Shown in pieces: positions 34,309 through 42,221 of a DNA stretch of 64,000 bases. The translations under genes were made by a program, and so were the position numbers. How positions within the stretch are numbered: the stretch's first letter is position 1; each line of letters starts with the position of its first letter. The stretch lies in NCBI RefSeq assembly GCF_000671395.1, contig NZ_AQQY01000011.1, positions 18,783 through 82,782 of the forward strand, written 5' to 3'. The stretch is from Actibacterium atlanticum (GTDB lineage Bacteria > Pseudomonadota > Alphaproteobacteria > Rhodobacterales > Rhodobacteraceae). The notes under the pieces were generated by a model that was not told the origin of the DNA, ran no database searches, and was given only the letters and a program-made list of their open reading frames with translations.

Positions 34309-34779
34309 ATGCAAACAGGTGTCTTGCGCGTGCTGCGCGCGACCGCTGCCTCTTGGTGGCGGCACAAGGAGTTGCGCCGAACCGGCCAAGTGGTGCTGGC
34401 CCGGCAACTTGAACGAAAGTCCATTCTCCGCAATTTGGCTCATCTCAGGCTGGCGGCCAGCTTCCCGAACGCCCATGTTATCTGCGGCGAGGGTGGTACA
34501 TTCATTCATCTTGGTTGGACCACCGTGTCGACCTTGGCCCCGATCGAGTGTTTTCCCCTGGCCGCACTCGCAGTCGCGCGCGGGACACCCTTCATCGATA
34601 TTCGGGGCATCACCGACGTCGTCGAATTTGCGAACTTACCGCGCGTGACGCGGGATGGATCGGTCGATCCGAAGCCATTGGGGCCTGGCAGCTACGTTTC
34701 GCTGACCACTTATCTTGGTCTCGTCGAACAGCTCGGTGCGACGATCACCAACGATCCGTGTGAACACCACGCGTCCTGA
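34309..34779 (+). CDS. Protein of unknown function
   Basis: This 156-residue protein is not recognised. It begins with a basic, amphipathic N-terminal segment (residues 5-45) and has a compact C-terminal domain with alternating hydrophobic residues (HVICGEGGTFIHLGW, GTPFIDIRGITDVVEF). There is no signal peptide or membrane helix. It lies upstream of ardC on the same strand, separated from the toxin module by 188 bp. The lack of a visible strong ribosome-binding site lowers certainty about the start. Confidence 0.5.
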   Translation: MQTGVLRVLRATAASWWRHKELRRTGQVVLARQLERKSILRNLAHLRLAASFPNAHVICGEGGTFIHLGWTTVSTLAPIECFPLAALAVARGTPFIDIRGITDVVEFANLPRVTRDGSVDPKPLGPGSYVSLTTYLGLVEQLGATITNDPCEHHAS

Positions 34780-34819
34780 TCACCAATTCCCATCATCAAC
34801 TTTCGAAAGGAGGCCAGCC

Positions 34820-35752
34820 ATGGCCCGTTCCCGCACGTCCAAATTCGACGCCTCCGAGGCGATCACCAATGAAATCATCCGCATCATCGAGCGCGGTGTT
34901 CTGCCGTGGCGCAAGCCTTGGACCGCAGGTGGCAGCACACGGCCGCTGCGCGTGGGCGGCGAGGCCTACCAGGGCGTCAACAATTTCCTGCTGACCATGC
35001 GCACTGTGATGGCGGGCTACAGTTCGCCCTTCTGGATGACCATCCCGCAGGCCAATGCCCTGGACGCTAGAATCCGCAAAGGCGAGAAGTCCTCCGTGGT
35101 GGTCTTCTACGGTCAGAGCCGAAAACAGGGCGAGGTTTCGGAAGAGGGTGATGACGGCAAAAACGACAAGCCTCGTGTCTTCCGCTTCCAGAAATCCTAT
35201 CGCGTGTTCAATGCGTGCCAGATCGAGGGACTGCCGGATCATTTCCATCCCGATCCGAATCCGGCGCCGGCGTATCCCGCCGTGGAGCCCATCCCGCATA
35301 TGCAGGACTTTTTCGACGCCATCGACATCACCACGGTGTTCACGGGCGAAAAGGCCTACTACCTGCCTCCGGTTGACAAGGTCTATATGCCGCCAATTGC
35401 GCGGTTCCAGGACCCCAGGAATTTCTACGGGGTTTGGGCGCACGAGCTTGCCCATGCTTCAAAGGCTCCGCATCGGTTGAACCGCGACTATGGCCTCTCA
35501 CGCTTCGGCAATACGGCCTATGCCCGCGAAGAGATCGTGGCCGAGCTTACATCGGTGTTTCTGGGGCAGGAGCTTGGCTTCACAGCGCATACGCTCGAGC
35601 TGAATGCAGCCTACCTCTACAACTGGCTGCGCGTGCTCCGTTCGGACAAAAACGCGATCTTCAAACACGCCGCCGATGCGCAGCGTGCTTGCGATTACCT
35701 GATCGCGCGGTCGGAGGCGGGCAGGGCAGGGGAGACCGATCAGGCCGCATGA
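34820..35752 (+). CDS. ardC: ArdC-type antirestriction protein
   Basis: ATG 34820 follows AAGGAGG with ideal spacing. The 310-residue protein has an N-terminal DNA-binding ArdC domain (about 1-125; RGVLPWRKPW, YQGVNNFLL, SFWM-like PFWMTIPQA) and a C-terminal zincin-like domain with HELAH (H208, E209, H212). ArdC proteins bind single-stranded DNA and protect incoming plasmid DNA from host restriction. It heads a plus-strand group of plasmid genes (DUF3768, ParB-domain). Confidence 0.92.
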   Translation: MARSRTSKFDASEAITNEIIRIIERGVLPWRKPWTAGGSTRPLRVGGEAYQGVNNFLLTMRTVMAGYSSPFWMTIPQANALDARIRKGEKSSVVVFYGQSRKQGEVSEEGDDGKNDKPRVFRFQKSYRVFNACQIEGLPDHFHPDPNPAPAYPAVEPIPHMQDFFDAIDITTVFTGEKAYYLPPVDKVYMPPIARFQDPRNFYGVWAHELAHASKAPHRLNRDYGLSRFGNTAYAREEIVAELTSVFLGQELGFTAHTLELNAAYLYNWLRVLRSDKNAIFKHAADAQRACDYLIARSEAGRAGETDQAA

Positions 35753-35826
35753 GGTGGCCTGTGTCGGTCGGTAAAGAAAAAGGGGACTTTGGGAAGGGTG
35801 TTTCAAACTTCTCAGAGGACAATCTC

Positions 35827-36216
35827 ATGACCACCTCCGCACAGCCGCAAACAGACCGCCCAAATCCGGCTGTTATCGCCGCCCAGAACGATGCCTTCCG
35901 TAGGTTCGCCTGTCTCGGTATCAAGCCAGATCAACCCATTCAGGGTCGTCTGGTTGTGACCCAATCCATGATGGAAGCCGGAGACGGGTTCGTGAATGCC
36001 GCCGTGCAGGCTGTCGGAGCCTTTGACACCTTCGAGCCCGAGAATGACCCTGAAGGCTGGCATGACTTCGGAGCGGTCGAAATCCAGGGCGAGACCGTGT
36101 TCTGGAAGGTCGATCTCTACGAAGCTGATACCGATTTCCGCTACGGTGCGGAAGCGCCGGACGATCTCGAGACGACCATGCGCGTGCTGACCATCATGAT
36201 GGCGCGTGATTGGTAA
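35827..36216 (+). CDS. DUF3768 family protein
   Basis: ATG 35827 follows GAGGA. The 129-residue protein matches the DUF3768 pattern: IAAQNDAFRR near the N-terminus, FDTFEPENDPEGWHDFGAVE in the middle, and a C-terminal FWKVDLYEAD... TTMRVLTIMMA. The family is widespread on alphaproteobacterial plasmids and phages; its function is unknown. It lies between ardC and a terminator, so the two probably form one transcript. Confidence 0.82.
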   Translation: MTTSAQPQTDRPNPAVIAAQNDAFRRFACLGIKPDQPIQGRLVVTQSMMEAGDGFVNAAVQAVGAFDTFEPENDPEGWHDFGAVEIQGETVFWKVDLYEADTDFRYGAEAPDDLETTMRVLTIMMARDW

Positions 36217-36253
36217 AAGGGCAGGGCGCTCTTGCCACCATCTGACTCTGGCG

Positions 36254-36297
36254 GGCCCGCTGATCCCAAAAGGCAAAGCGGGCCTTTTTTCTTTTTT
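36254..36297 (+). terminator. Intrinsic terminator after the DUF3768 gene
   Basis: GGCCCGC (36254-36260) pairs perfectly with GCGGGCC (36278-36284) around a 17-base loop and is followed at once by TTTTTTCTTTTTT (36285-36297). It ends the ardC-DUF3768 transcript before the ParB-domain gene. Confidence 0.88.
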
Positions 36298-36368
36298 GAT
36301 CCCCAGCCCTGGGGATTGGCCGGTTTGTCGAACTCACCGGCCGACACATCATCCCGAAAGGACATCCC

Positions 36369-38345
36369 ATGACTGCAAGTTTCAAACCCGTTTCCATCGC
36401 CATCGGTGATCTGGTTGCCCATCCCGCCAATGTGCGGAGCAATTCCCCTGAGACCTATGACCCCGAGAACATCGCCCATCTCAAGGCCAGCATCGCCGTG
36501 CTGGGCCTGCTCCAGCCACTGCTGGTCCAGAAGATTGACGGCAAATACGGCGTTCTTGCCGGTGGCCGGCGTCATGCGGCGCTGACGGAGCTCGTCGTCG
36601 ACAAATCCGCCAAAGGCTTCACCACTAAGACTAAGATCGACTGTCGCCTGGTTCCGGAGGTTTGCGATGTGACCACCGCTCTATCGCTCGCCGAGAACAT
36701 CACTCAGGCCCCGATGGGCGCCATCGACGAGTTCGAAGCCTTCGCGCGGATGATGGAGGTTGACGGCCAGACGCCCGAGACCATCGCCAAGACCTTCGGC
36801 ACCACGATCGCGGCCGTGAAAGGCCGCCTGCGTTACGGTCTGATCCATCCCGACATTCGTGCGGCGGCACGGGCCAAGTCGATCACGCTCGATACGATGA
36901 AGGCCTTTGCCGAGCATCCCAGCCAGGAGGTGCAGCGCGAGGTTTTTGAGGCGCTCACCAAGGAAGACAGCTACCTGCAGGCCTATACAGTGCGACAGGC
37001 GCTCAAATCCCGCGGTGTGCAGGTCAGCGACGATATCGGCGCCTTCGTGCGGGAAGACTACAAGGCACGGGGCGGCCCGATCGCTGCGGATCTGCTGGAG
37101 GAGCATTCGGTGCTTGAGGACGCGGCGCTGGTCGAGACGATCCTGCTCGAAAAGCTCAATGTCGCCGCCGAGGAGGCCCGCGCTGACATGGGCTTTGCCT
37201 GGGCCGACGCTTTGATCCGCTATGATTTTGCGGCGATGTCGGACTATGGCCGCGTCTATCCGAGCCCGATGGAACCCGACAAGAAGGGTCAGAAGCGTCT
37301 GGACGCTATCACCGCCGAGCTTGAGAAGCTCGAACGCGAGATGGAGGACGAGAATCTCGATCCCGACGCCCATGACGCGCTCTACGATCGGGTTGACGCC
37401 TTGGAAGCCGAGGCACGGGACCTGCAGGAGGCCTATAGCGCGGATGATCTCGGGCGCTCCGGTGTGATCGCCTGTTGGTCCAACGGGCAGGTGTCATTGC
37501 ATGTCGGTCTCGTGCGCCCCGAGGACAGGCCGGATGCGGCGAAAGGCGAGGCAGGTAGCGCTACTGGCAAGACCGATGCCACCGGGTCCGACGAGATTAC
37601 CTATCCGGCCTCGCTGACCGAGGATCTCAAGACCGAACGGGCCATGGCCCTTGGCGCCGCCATGGCGATGCATCCCGAGGCCACACTCGATCTGACGCTC
37701 TTCAAGCTGGTCACCGACGTGCTCACCAGCGGCATGGGCGTTACTCAGGCCATCGGTCTCAATGCTAGCACGGCGTATCGCAACCATGCCAAGATGGACG
37801 AGATCGATGACACCTCGCTGGAACAGGTCGCCGAGGTCCATGACACGCTTGATCTGTCTTGGGCGGACGAGACCCGCGCGCCGGCCGATCAGTTTGCCGC
37901 CTTCCGTGCACTCGATGAGACTGAGAAGGTCAAGCTCGTCGCCTATGCGACGGCCGCAACCACGCAATCCTGCTTCGCGCGGGATCGCCAGCGTGACAGC
38001 CTGATGTACGACTTCGAGATCGAGGTCATGCCGGACATCCGCGCCCATTGGACGCCGAACGCGGCGCTCTTCAATCGCTTCAAAAAGGCCTGGCTCCTGA
38101 AAATCCTCGGCGAGGAACTGGGGCTCTCGCAGGAGGCGGAGACACTGGCCTCGTCGACCAAGAAAGAGGTTGTGGCCTTCTGTGACAAGCTCTTTGCCGA
38201 GCCCTTCGCCACGCTCACGGACGCGCAGAGAGCAGCGGTTGCGGCCTGGTGCCCGCCCATGATGCAGACGGCTGGCGTGCCCTTCGAGGAAGCGTCTGCG
38301 GTGGAGACTGTAGCGCCTGAATGTGACGTCGCGAAAGCGGCCTGA
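36369..38345 (+). CDS. Large ParB/Spo0J-domain plasmid protein
   Basis: The 658-residue protein has a ParB-like N-terminal nuclease/CTPase-type domain (about 8-105; HPANVRSN, LGLLQPLLVQ, GGRRHAAL), then a helix-turn-helix (about 135-160; ETIAKTFGTTIAAVKGRL) and a long helical C-terminal region with coiled-coil-like acid/base heptads (about 310-360). It is twice the size of RepB and no ParA lies beside it, so partition is doubtful. Related long ParB-domain proteins are common on mobile elements; a role in DNA binding or regulation during transfer is inferred. Confidence 0.82.
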   Translation: MTASFKPVSIAIGDLVAHPANVRSNSPETYDPENIAHLKASIAVLGLLQPLLVQKIDGKYGVLAGGRRHAALTELVVDKSAKGFTTKTKIDCRLVPEVCDVTTALSLAENITQAPMGAIDEFEAFARMMEVDGQTPETIAKTFGTTIAAVKGRLRYGLIHPDIRAAARAKSITLDTMKAFAEHPSQEVQREVFEALTKEDSYLQAYTVRQALKSRGVQVSDDIGAFVREDYKARGGPIAADLLEEHSVLEDAALVETILLEKLNVAAEEARADMGFAWADALIRYDFAAMSDYGRVYPSPMEPDKKGQKRLDAITAELEKLEREMEDENLDPDAHDALYDRVDALEAEARDLQEAYSADDLGRSGVIACWSNGQVSLHVGLVRPEDRPDAAKGEAGSATGKTDATGSDEITYPASLTEDLKTERAMALGAAMAMHPEATLDLTLFKLVTDVLTSGMGVTQAIGLNASTAYRNHAKMDEIDDTSLEQVAEVHDTLDLSWADETRAPADQFAAFRALDETEKVKLVAYATAATTQSCFARDRQRDSLMYDFEIEVMPDIRAHWTPNAALFNRFKKAWLLKILGEELGLSQEAETLASSTKKEVVAFCDKLFAEPFATLTDAQRAAVAAWCPPMMQTAGVPFEEASAVETVAPECDVAKAA

Positions 38346-38355
38346 GCAATCAATT

Positions 38356-38387
38356 GACCCGCGCGAGGTCCATTCCTTGCGCGGGTC
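38356..38387. terminator. GC-rich hairpin after the ParB-domain gene
   Basis: GACCCGCGC (38356-38364) and GCGCGGGTC (38379-38387) form a perfect 9-bp stem with a 14-base loop, 10 bases after the stop. No T-tract follows, so it may be an attenuator or mRNA 3'-end protector rather than an efficient terminator. Confidence 0.5.
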
Positions 38388-38419
38388 GAAACTCCCACAC
38401 CCAACGGAAAGGCACTCCA

Positions 38420-39013
38420 ATGGCAATTCTCAAGTTCTCTGCGTCCTCGGTCGCGGCGCAAATCGCCCACGCACGGTCCTGCAAGACCTTCCTGCCCAAC
38501 TGGAACGGGCCTATTGACCGGCCCGCCCTGATCCTCATTGTCGGCAATGGCGTGCATCTGCGCTCCAACGGCATCGACGGCACGACCACCCGCATCGTGA
38601 CGACCGAGCAAGCCGATCCCTCCTTCGCCTTCGCCGATGGCATGAACCCGTTTCGGGACACCGATTGGATGGCTCAGCGCCGCATGGCGTTCCGAGACCT
38701 GACCGGCCAGTTCTACACCGAAATCCTGGACGATGTGCAGGTGCTCATCGACCGGCGGCAGGGAGTGATCCGTCTGGCGACCGATGGCCACAGCATCCGC
38801 GTCTTCGTGCGTCGTGCCTCGGACTATCTCATCGGCGGGACCTATGAGGTGCCCTCCGGTCTCGGGGGCACGTTCCGGGTCATCCTCAAGGATGCCTGCG
38901 ACACCTTCGCGATCGTTCAAAACTGCGGCAACTGTGAGGATTTCGACGAGATGCTGCCTTACCGCGTTCCGCTCGATGCGCTTATTGAGATCGATGACCG
39001 GAGGGCGGCGTAG
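38420..39013 (+). CDS. Conserved plasmid protein of unknown function
   Basis: ATG 38420 follows AAAGGCA. The 197-residue soluble protein has a mixed alpha/beta sequence with ILIVGNGVHL, IRVFVRRASDYLIGGTYEVP and a C-terminal CGNCEDFDEMLPYRVPL; the CGNC pair might bind metal. No family is recognised with confidence. Its stop codon overlaps the first base of the next gene (TAGTG), so the two are translated together. Confidence 0.6.
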   Translation: MAILKFSASSVAAQIAHARSCKTFLPNWNGPIDRPALILIVGNGVHLRSNGIDGTTTRIVTTEQADPSFAFADGMNPFRDTDWMAQRRMAFRDLTGQFYTEILDDVQVLIDRRQGVIRLATDGHSIRVFVRRASDYLIGGTYEVPSGLGGTFRVILKDACDTFAIVQNCGNCEDFDEMLPYRVPLDALIEIDDRRAA

Positions 39014-39669
39014 TGGGTTGGCTCTTCTACTCCGACCGTCGCATCAAATCCTATGGGGATGAGAAAACGGAAATCGCCCGGCTCTGTACCTTCGAGACCG
39101 TCACGCGCAAGACCACACTGATCAAAGCCAGCAAAGTCGGCTCGACATGGTATGTAGCGGTGAGAGTTACGAACCTTGATAGCTCACCGGTCGAGGACAG
39201 GACCTATGTCACCGACGCGGATGGTTCGATCACCTTCGGCGCCGTGTTCCTCACCCGATACGATGACGGCTGCTGGGGCTACAAGGACATGGAGGAAAGC
39301 GCGGGCCCCGTGGAATCCCGAGCACCGATCAGCCTGCTGGCCTTGCTGTCAGAACTGAAGGATCCCGACAGCTACGCCCACGCCTGGCGCCAGTGCTGCC
39401 GGAACTGGGCCGCGATCCCGAACTATGAGGAGGGCGACAGGATCAAGCTCGCGGCACCGGTAACGCTGAGCGATGGCAGCACATGTCAGATCGTTACAGC
39501 GACCCACTACAGGCGGGGGCGTCAAAAGCGTCGTTGCTATCGTATCGAAGAAACCGGTGGTCTTGTGCGGCTTTCAAAGGCATCGCTTGCTGGGGCGGAG
39601 CTGCTCTGTTCCGCGAAGAGTGAGGCCAGTCCGGTTTTGGCTGAGTTTCTGGCGGGTCAGGGGGAATGA
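39013..39669 (+). CDS. Conserved plasmid protein of unknown function, coupled to the preceding gene
   Basis: A GTG start overlaps the stop of the previous gene by one base. The 218-residue protein opens with GWLFYSDRRIKSYGDEK and contains a middle beta-rich region, then SYAHAWRQCCRNWAAIPN and a basic segment (YRRGRQKRR) near 165-175, which could touch nucleic acid. The N-terminal pattern resembles proteins often encoded on alphaproteobacterial plasmids, but I cannot name a function. Confidence 0.6.
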   Translation: MGWLFYSDRRIKSYGDEKTEIARLCTFETVTRKTTLIKASKVGSTWYVAVRVTNLDSSPVEDRTYVTDADGSITFGAVFLTRYDDGCWGYKDMEESAGPVESRAPISLLALLSELKDPDSYAHAWRQCCRNWAAIPNYEEGDRIKLAAPVTLSDGSTCQIVTATHYRRGRQKRRCYRIEETGGLVRLSKASLAGAELLCSAKSEASPVLAEFLAGQGE

Positions 39670-39795
39670 ACGGACCTTCACTGCGTAGCACACGAATGGC
39701 CGGAGCGCGGGACTAAGGGCGAATTCGCTGCGGTTGCGCAAATGACTGCTATTGGCAGTTGGTCAGAAGCGGTGGTTTTCACGGATTGCATAACC

Positions 39796-40191
39796 TTAAG
39801 AGTTTTGACTCATGAGTGCATCAAGCATCGGGCAATCGCGTTGCCCCTTTGCACAGTTGGCAACCAGTTCGACCAGGGCGCTCTCCAGTTGCCGAAGCTC
39901 GACCAACTTGGCCTGTACATCGGTGAGATGCTTGCGCCCCAATTGCTCCACTGTCTCGCAGGCTCCTGCAGGTTCATCAGACAAGCTGCGAAGCGCGACC
40001 GCGTCATGGATCGAAAACCCGAGGTCGCGGCAACGCTTGATAAATCTGAGCTCGGATATCTCTGCTTTTGAGTAAGTCCGCCGTCCTGATGCCGTCCTTC
40101 CTGCCTTCGATATAATCCCTTCACGTTCGTAGTAGCGGATCGTCTCAATCGAAACGCCACTCAGGCGGGATGCCTCGCCAATCGCGACCAT
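39796..40191 (-). CDS. merR: MerR-type mercury-responsive regulator
   Basis: ATG 40191 follows GGGGA; a GTG at 40206 is the alternative. The 131-residue protein has an N-terminal MerR winged helix (residues 1-70; AIGEASRLSGVSIETIRYYEREG) and a dimerisation helix. Three cysteines, C78, C113 and C120 (CETVEQL, NCAKGQRDCPML), take the places of the Hg(II)-binding triad of MerR, with the last spacing two residues shorter than in Tn501 MerR. It is divergent from merT-like genes over a MerR-type operator. Confidence 0.83.
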   Translation of the reverse strand: MVAIGEASRLSGVSIETIRYYEREGIISKAGRTASGRRTYSKAEISELRFIKRCRDLGFSIHDAVALRSLSDEPAGACETVEQLGRKHLTDVQAKLVELRQLESALVELVANCAKGQRDCPMLDALMSQNS

Positions 40192-40206
40192 GTGATCATT
40201 CCCCAC

Positions 40207-40237
40207 TTGCTTCTGTAGTGCCTACAGGATGCATGAA
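40207..40237 (+). promoter_or_regulatory. MerR-type operator/promoter of the mer-like operon
   Basis: TTGCTT (40207-40212) and CATGAA (40232-40237) are 19 bp apart. The spacer contains the perfect dyad CTGTAG-TGC-CTACAG (40213-40227 region: CTGTAG starts at 40213). This is the underwound promoter geometry of MerR activators. It overlaps the first possible start codon of the merT-like gene (40229), so translation must start leaderless at 40244 or downstream. Confidence 0.7.
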
Positions 40238-40630
40238 TCGCGCATGAAGTCGAATACTGAAACGATTCAAGACAACGCCAAAGACCCACCCCGCCTGCTA
40301 ATTGGTGGAGCGGGGTTACTCGCTTTGCTGAGCGCGTCGTGCTGTGTTCTACCCATCGGCTTGTCCATTATCGGCCTCGGCGGGACTTGGCTCACAATGC
40401 TTGGTCCCTTTGTCGCTTACCGCATCGAAATCCTAGTGGTCGTTGGTCTGGTGTTGGCTTGGGGATGGTTCCGTCTGAGGAAACGTTGGGGTTGCGCCAG
40501 TTGCAAGCGCTCTACTTTCATCATTCTGAGCTTTACAACCGCGGCCTTCATCCTCGCTGCCAGCTCACCCCTCTGGGAAGAAGAGGCGGCCCGTACGATG
40601 TTCGCGCTTTGGCGGAACACCCGCTCATGA
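40229..40630 (+). CDS. merT: MerT-like mercuric transport membrane protein
   Basis: The frame starts at 40229 (133 residues), though ATG 40244 fits the promoter better. It has three membrane helices (about 25-45, 50-80, 95-115). The vicinal cysteine pair C38-C39 (SASCCVLPIGLSIIGLGG) lies in the first helix and GCASC (C89, C92) in the loop after the second, the arrangement of MerT, which brings Hg(II) into the cytoplasm. It overlaps the next gene by four bases. No merA or merP is present nearby, so the metal fate is open. Confidence 0.78.
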   Translation: MHESRMKSNTETIQDNAKDPPRLLIGGAGLLALLSASCCVLPIGLSIIGLGGTWLTMLGPFVAYRIEILVVVGLVLAWGWFRLRKRWGCASCKRSTFIILSFTTAAFILAASSPLWEEEAARTMFALWRNTRS

Positions 40631-40950
40631 AAAACTATGTGCGTGCCAGCTATCTCGGATCGCTTTCTGCACTTGGCGTCGCAACCTGCTGCGTGATGCC
40701 AATGATGATGATGCTTCTCGGCCTCGGCGGCAGTTGGCTCGCTGTTTTTGGAAAGATCGCGGCAGCGAGCTACTACGTCCTGGCTGTTTCCAGTTTAATC
40801 CTACTGGCCGCATGGGGTGTCGCATATCACCGACGCACACTTTCTCACCTCAAAGGCTGGCTGGCGGGCAGCACCATAATGACCGGCATCGCGTGGGTCG
40901 TTGTTTTAAACGAAACACGTATCAACGATTTCCTCATAACCTTGATGTGA
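40627..40950 (+). CDS. Second MerT-like small membrane protein
   Basis: This 107-residue protein overlaps the previous stop (ATGA). Three hydrophobic segments are predicted (about 8-32, 38-60, 75-97). A vicinal C21-C22 pair in TCCVMPMMMMLLGLGGSW parallels the MerT first-helix motif, but the cytoplasmic CxxC loop is missing and a Met run follows the cysteines. It could be a truncated MerT paralogue or a distinct metal carrier; sequence alone does not decide. Confidence 0.65.
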   Translation: MKNYVRASYLGSLSALGVATCCVMPMMMMLLGLGGSWLAVFGKIAAASYYVLAVSSLILLAAWGVAYHRRTLSHLKGWLAGSTIMTGIAWVVVLNETRINDFLITLM

Positions 40951-40955
40951 AGCAC

Positions 40956-41174
40956 ATGGATGATCTGAACCTTACTCTGACCAGCACAATTACCTGCCCT
41001 GAATGCGGACATTCTGCAGATGAAGCCATGCCGACCGATGCGTGCCAGTGGTTCTACGAATGCAAATCATGCGGGACGGTACTGAAACCAAAACCGGGAG
41101 ATTGCTGTGTTTACTGCTCCTATGGAACTGTTCCTTGTCCGCCCATTCAGGAAGGCAATTCGTGCTGCGGTTGA
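40956..41174 (+). CDS. GDCCVxC-domain small protein
   Basis: ATG 40956 gives 72 residues, five bases after the preceding stop. It has a CPECGH zinc-knuckle-like pair (C14, C17), YECKSC (C36, C39), the signature GDCCVYCSYG (C50, C51, C54) and terminal CCG. Proteins with this GDCCVxC signature, some with selenocysteine, are found in mer-type operons and are thought to bind mercury or other thiophilic metals. Ten cysteines in 72 residues support metal binding. Mechanism is not established. Confidence 0.75.
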   Translation: MDDLNLTLTSTITCPECGHSADEAMPTDACQWFYECKSCGTVLKPKPGDCCVYCSYGTVPCPPIQEGNSCCG

Positions 41175-41571
41175 TCTAGTCAGAAGGTCGCGCTAAATCT
41201 TCCCGACTAGTTGCGTTCGATTTGTCACCTTTCTGGCAGTATCGGTGAAACAGTCGTTCATCGGCGCCGCAGCATTCGGTACTGAGGGCTCTAGGTAGCC
41301 ATTCCCTGCTGCTTGCACAAAGGACCGCCCGGCAGACAGAAGTGACAATCGATAGGCAAAATTGGACTCCCACTTTCTGGCGAGAGTTCCAGGGGGCACG
41401 TTACGGCTGATTTCAACTCAAAGTCGATGTTTCTTCGAGGTCGCCGAGACGGCACATCGGAGTCTATTCGCAGAAAAAATCGTTGCGCCTTGGACGTGCA
41501 ATCCTGAACCTAGATCAAAGCGAAACTATAGGAAATGAAATAGGATTGATCCATCGAGAGTGGAGGCAATT
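41175..41571. other. Noncoding region between the mer-like operon and DUF4405 gene
   Basis: In this 397-bp stretch CTAGTC near 41181 and GACTAG near 41206 form a short inverted repeat, but no T-tract follows. Open frames on the minus strand (up to 68 codons) are not recognised and lack support. I see no convincing gene or promoter here beyond the GGAGG ribosome-binding site for the next gene. Confidence 0.4.
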
Positions 41572-42006
41572 ATGGCCAACGCAGAATCAACTGCCCATGT
41601 CAGACCAAAGATCACTGGACGCGCCATGTCGGTGTTCGGTGTCACCTTTTCGTTTCTGGCAATGCTGGTAAGCGGTGGAATTTTGTATCTTGCACCCAAG
41701 GGCAAGGTTTCCAATACGATAGATTGGCAGGTGTTGGGCCTTGATCGACAGGGTTGGGACGACATTCACATCGTTGTGGCCACACTTTTCGTCAGCTTTT
41801 CGGCGTGGCACATCGCACTGCACCTTCGGACGTTCAAGACGATGATTATGGGCAACCGGATGTGCCCGCAGGGTCATAGGCTTGAAGCCGTGATCGGCCT
41901 CGCTGTCGTTCTGGCGCTTGTTCTGTTGACAGTGTTCGGGCTGCCTCCGGCAAGCTGGCTGTTGGACCTGAACGAGTTCTTCAAGCACGAATTCTGGGTG
42001 CGATGA
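41572..42006 (+). CDS. DUF4405-like membrane protein
   Basis: ATG 41572 follows GGAGG; an upstream GTG overlaps that site. The 144-residue protein has three hydrophobic segments (about 18-42, 65-85, 108-128). Conserved His residues (DDIHIVVATLFVSFSAWHIALH) lie in the central helix, as in DUF4405 proteins, which resemble small cytochrome b-type membrane anchors. Haem binding by the spaced His pair is possible but unproven. It stands alone on the plus strand. Confidence 0.7.
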   Translation: MANAESTAHVRPKITGRAMSVFGVTFSFLAMLVSGGILYLAPKGKVSNTIDWQVLGLDRQGWDDIHIVVATLFVSFSAWHIALHLRTFKTMIMGNRMCPQGHRLEAVIGLAVVLALVLLTVFGLPPASWLLDLNEFFKHEFWVR

Positions 42007-42015
42007 TCGGCATAT

Positions 42016-42045
42016 CCCCTCTCGACGCCACGGCTTCGGGAGGGG
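42016..42045. terminator. Weak hairpin after the DUF4405 gene
   Basis: CCCCTC (42016-42021) and GAGGGG (42040-42045) form a 6-bp stem, ten bases after the stop codon. No strong T-tract follows. It could be a weak terminator for the DUF4405 transcript. Confidence 0.35.
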
Positions 42046-42221
42046 CTGCATTTTCGCTTGTGGAGTGAGGCCCGTTCGCGTCGACCTAATCGCGCCTTCC
42101 ATGCATTCGGTGCATACCCGCTAGGCCGAAATACTGGGCATAGCCGCTCGTATCGGCACAACCGCAGGACTATCTTTTGATTGGGAGATCGAAACGCGCT
42201 TGAACTGGTAGGAACAAGAAA

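Noticed and set aside
37494..38920. Overlapping minus-strand frames of 310 and 325 codons
   Set aside because: They are opposite the ParB-domain gene and its downstream gene and show no recognisable protein pattern.
41176..41399. Short minus-strand frames (65-68 codons) after the GDCCVxC gene
   Set aside because: No ribosome-binding site or family resemblance; considered as a gene remnant but not supported.
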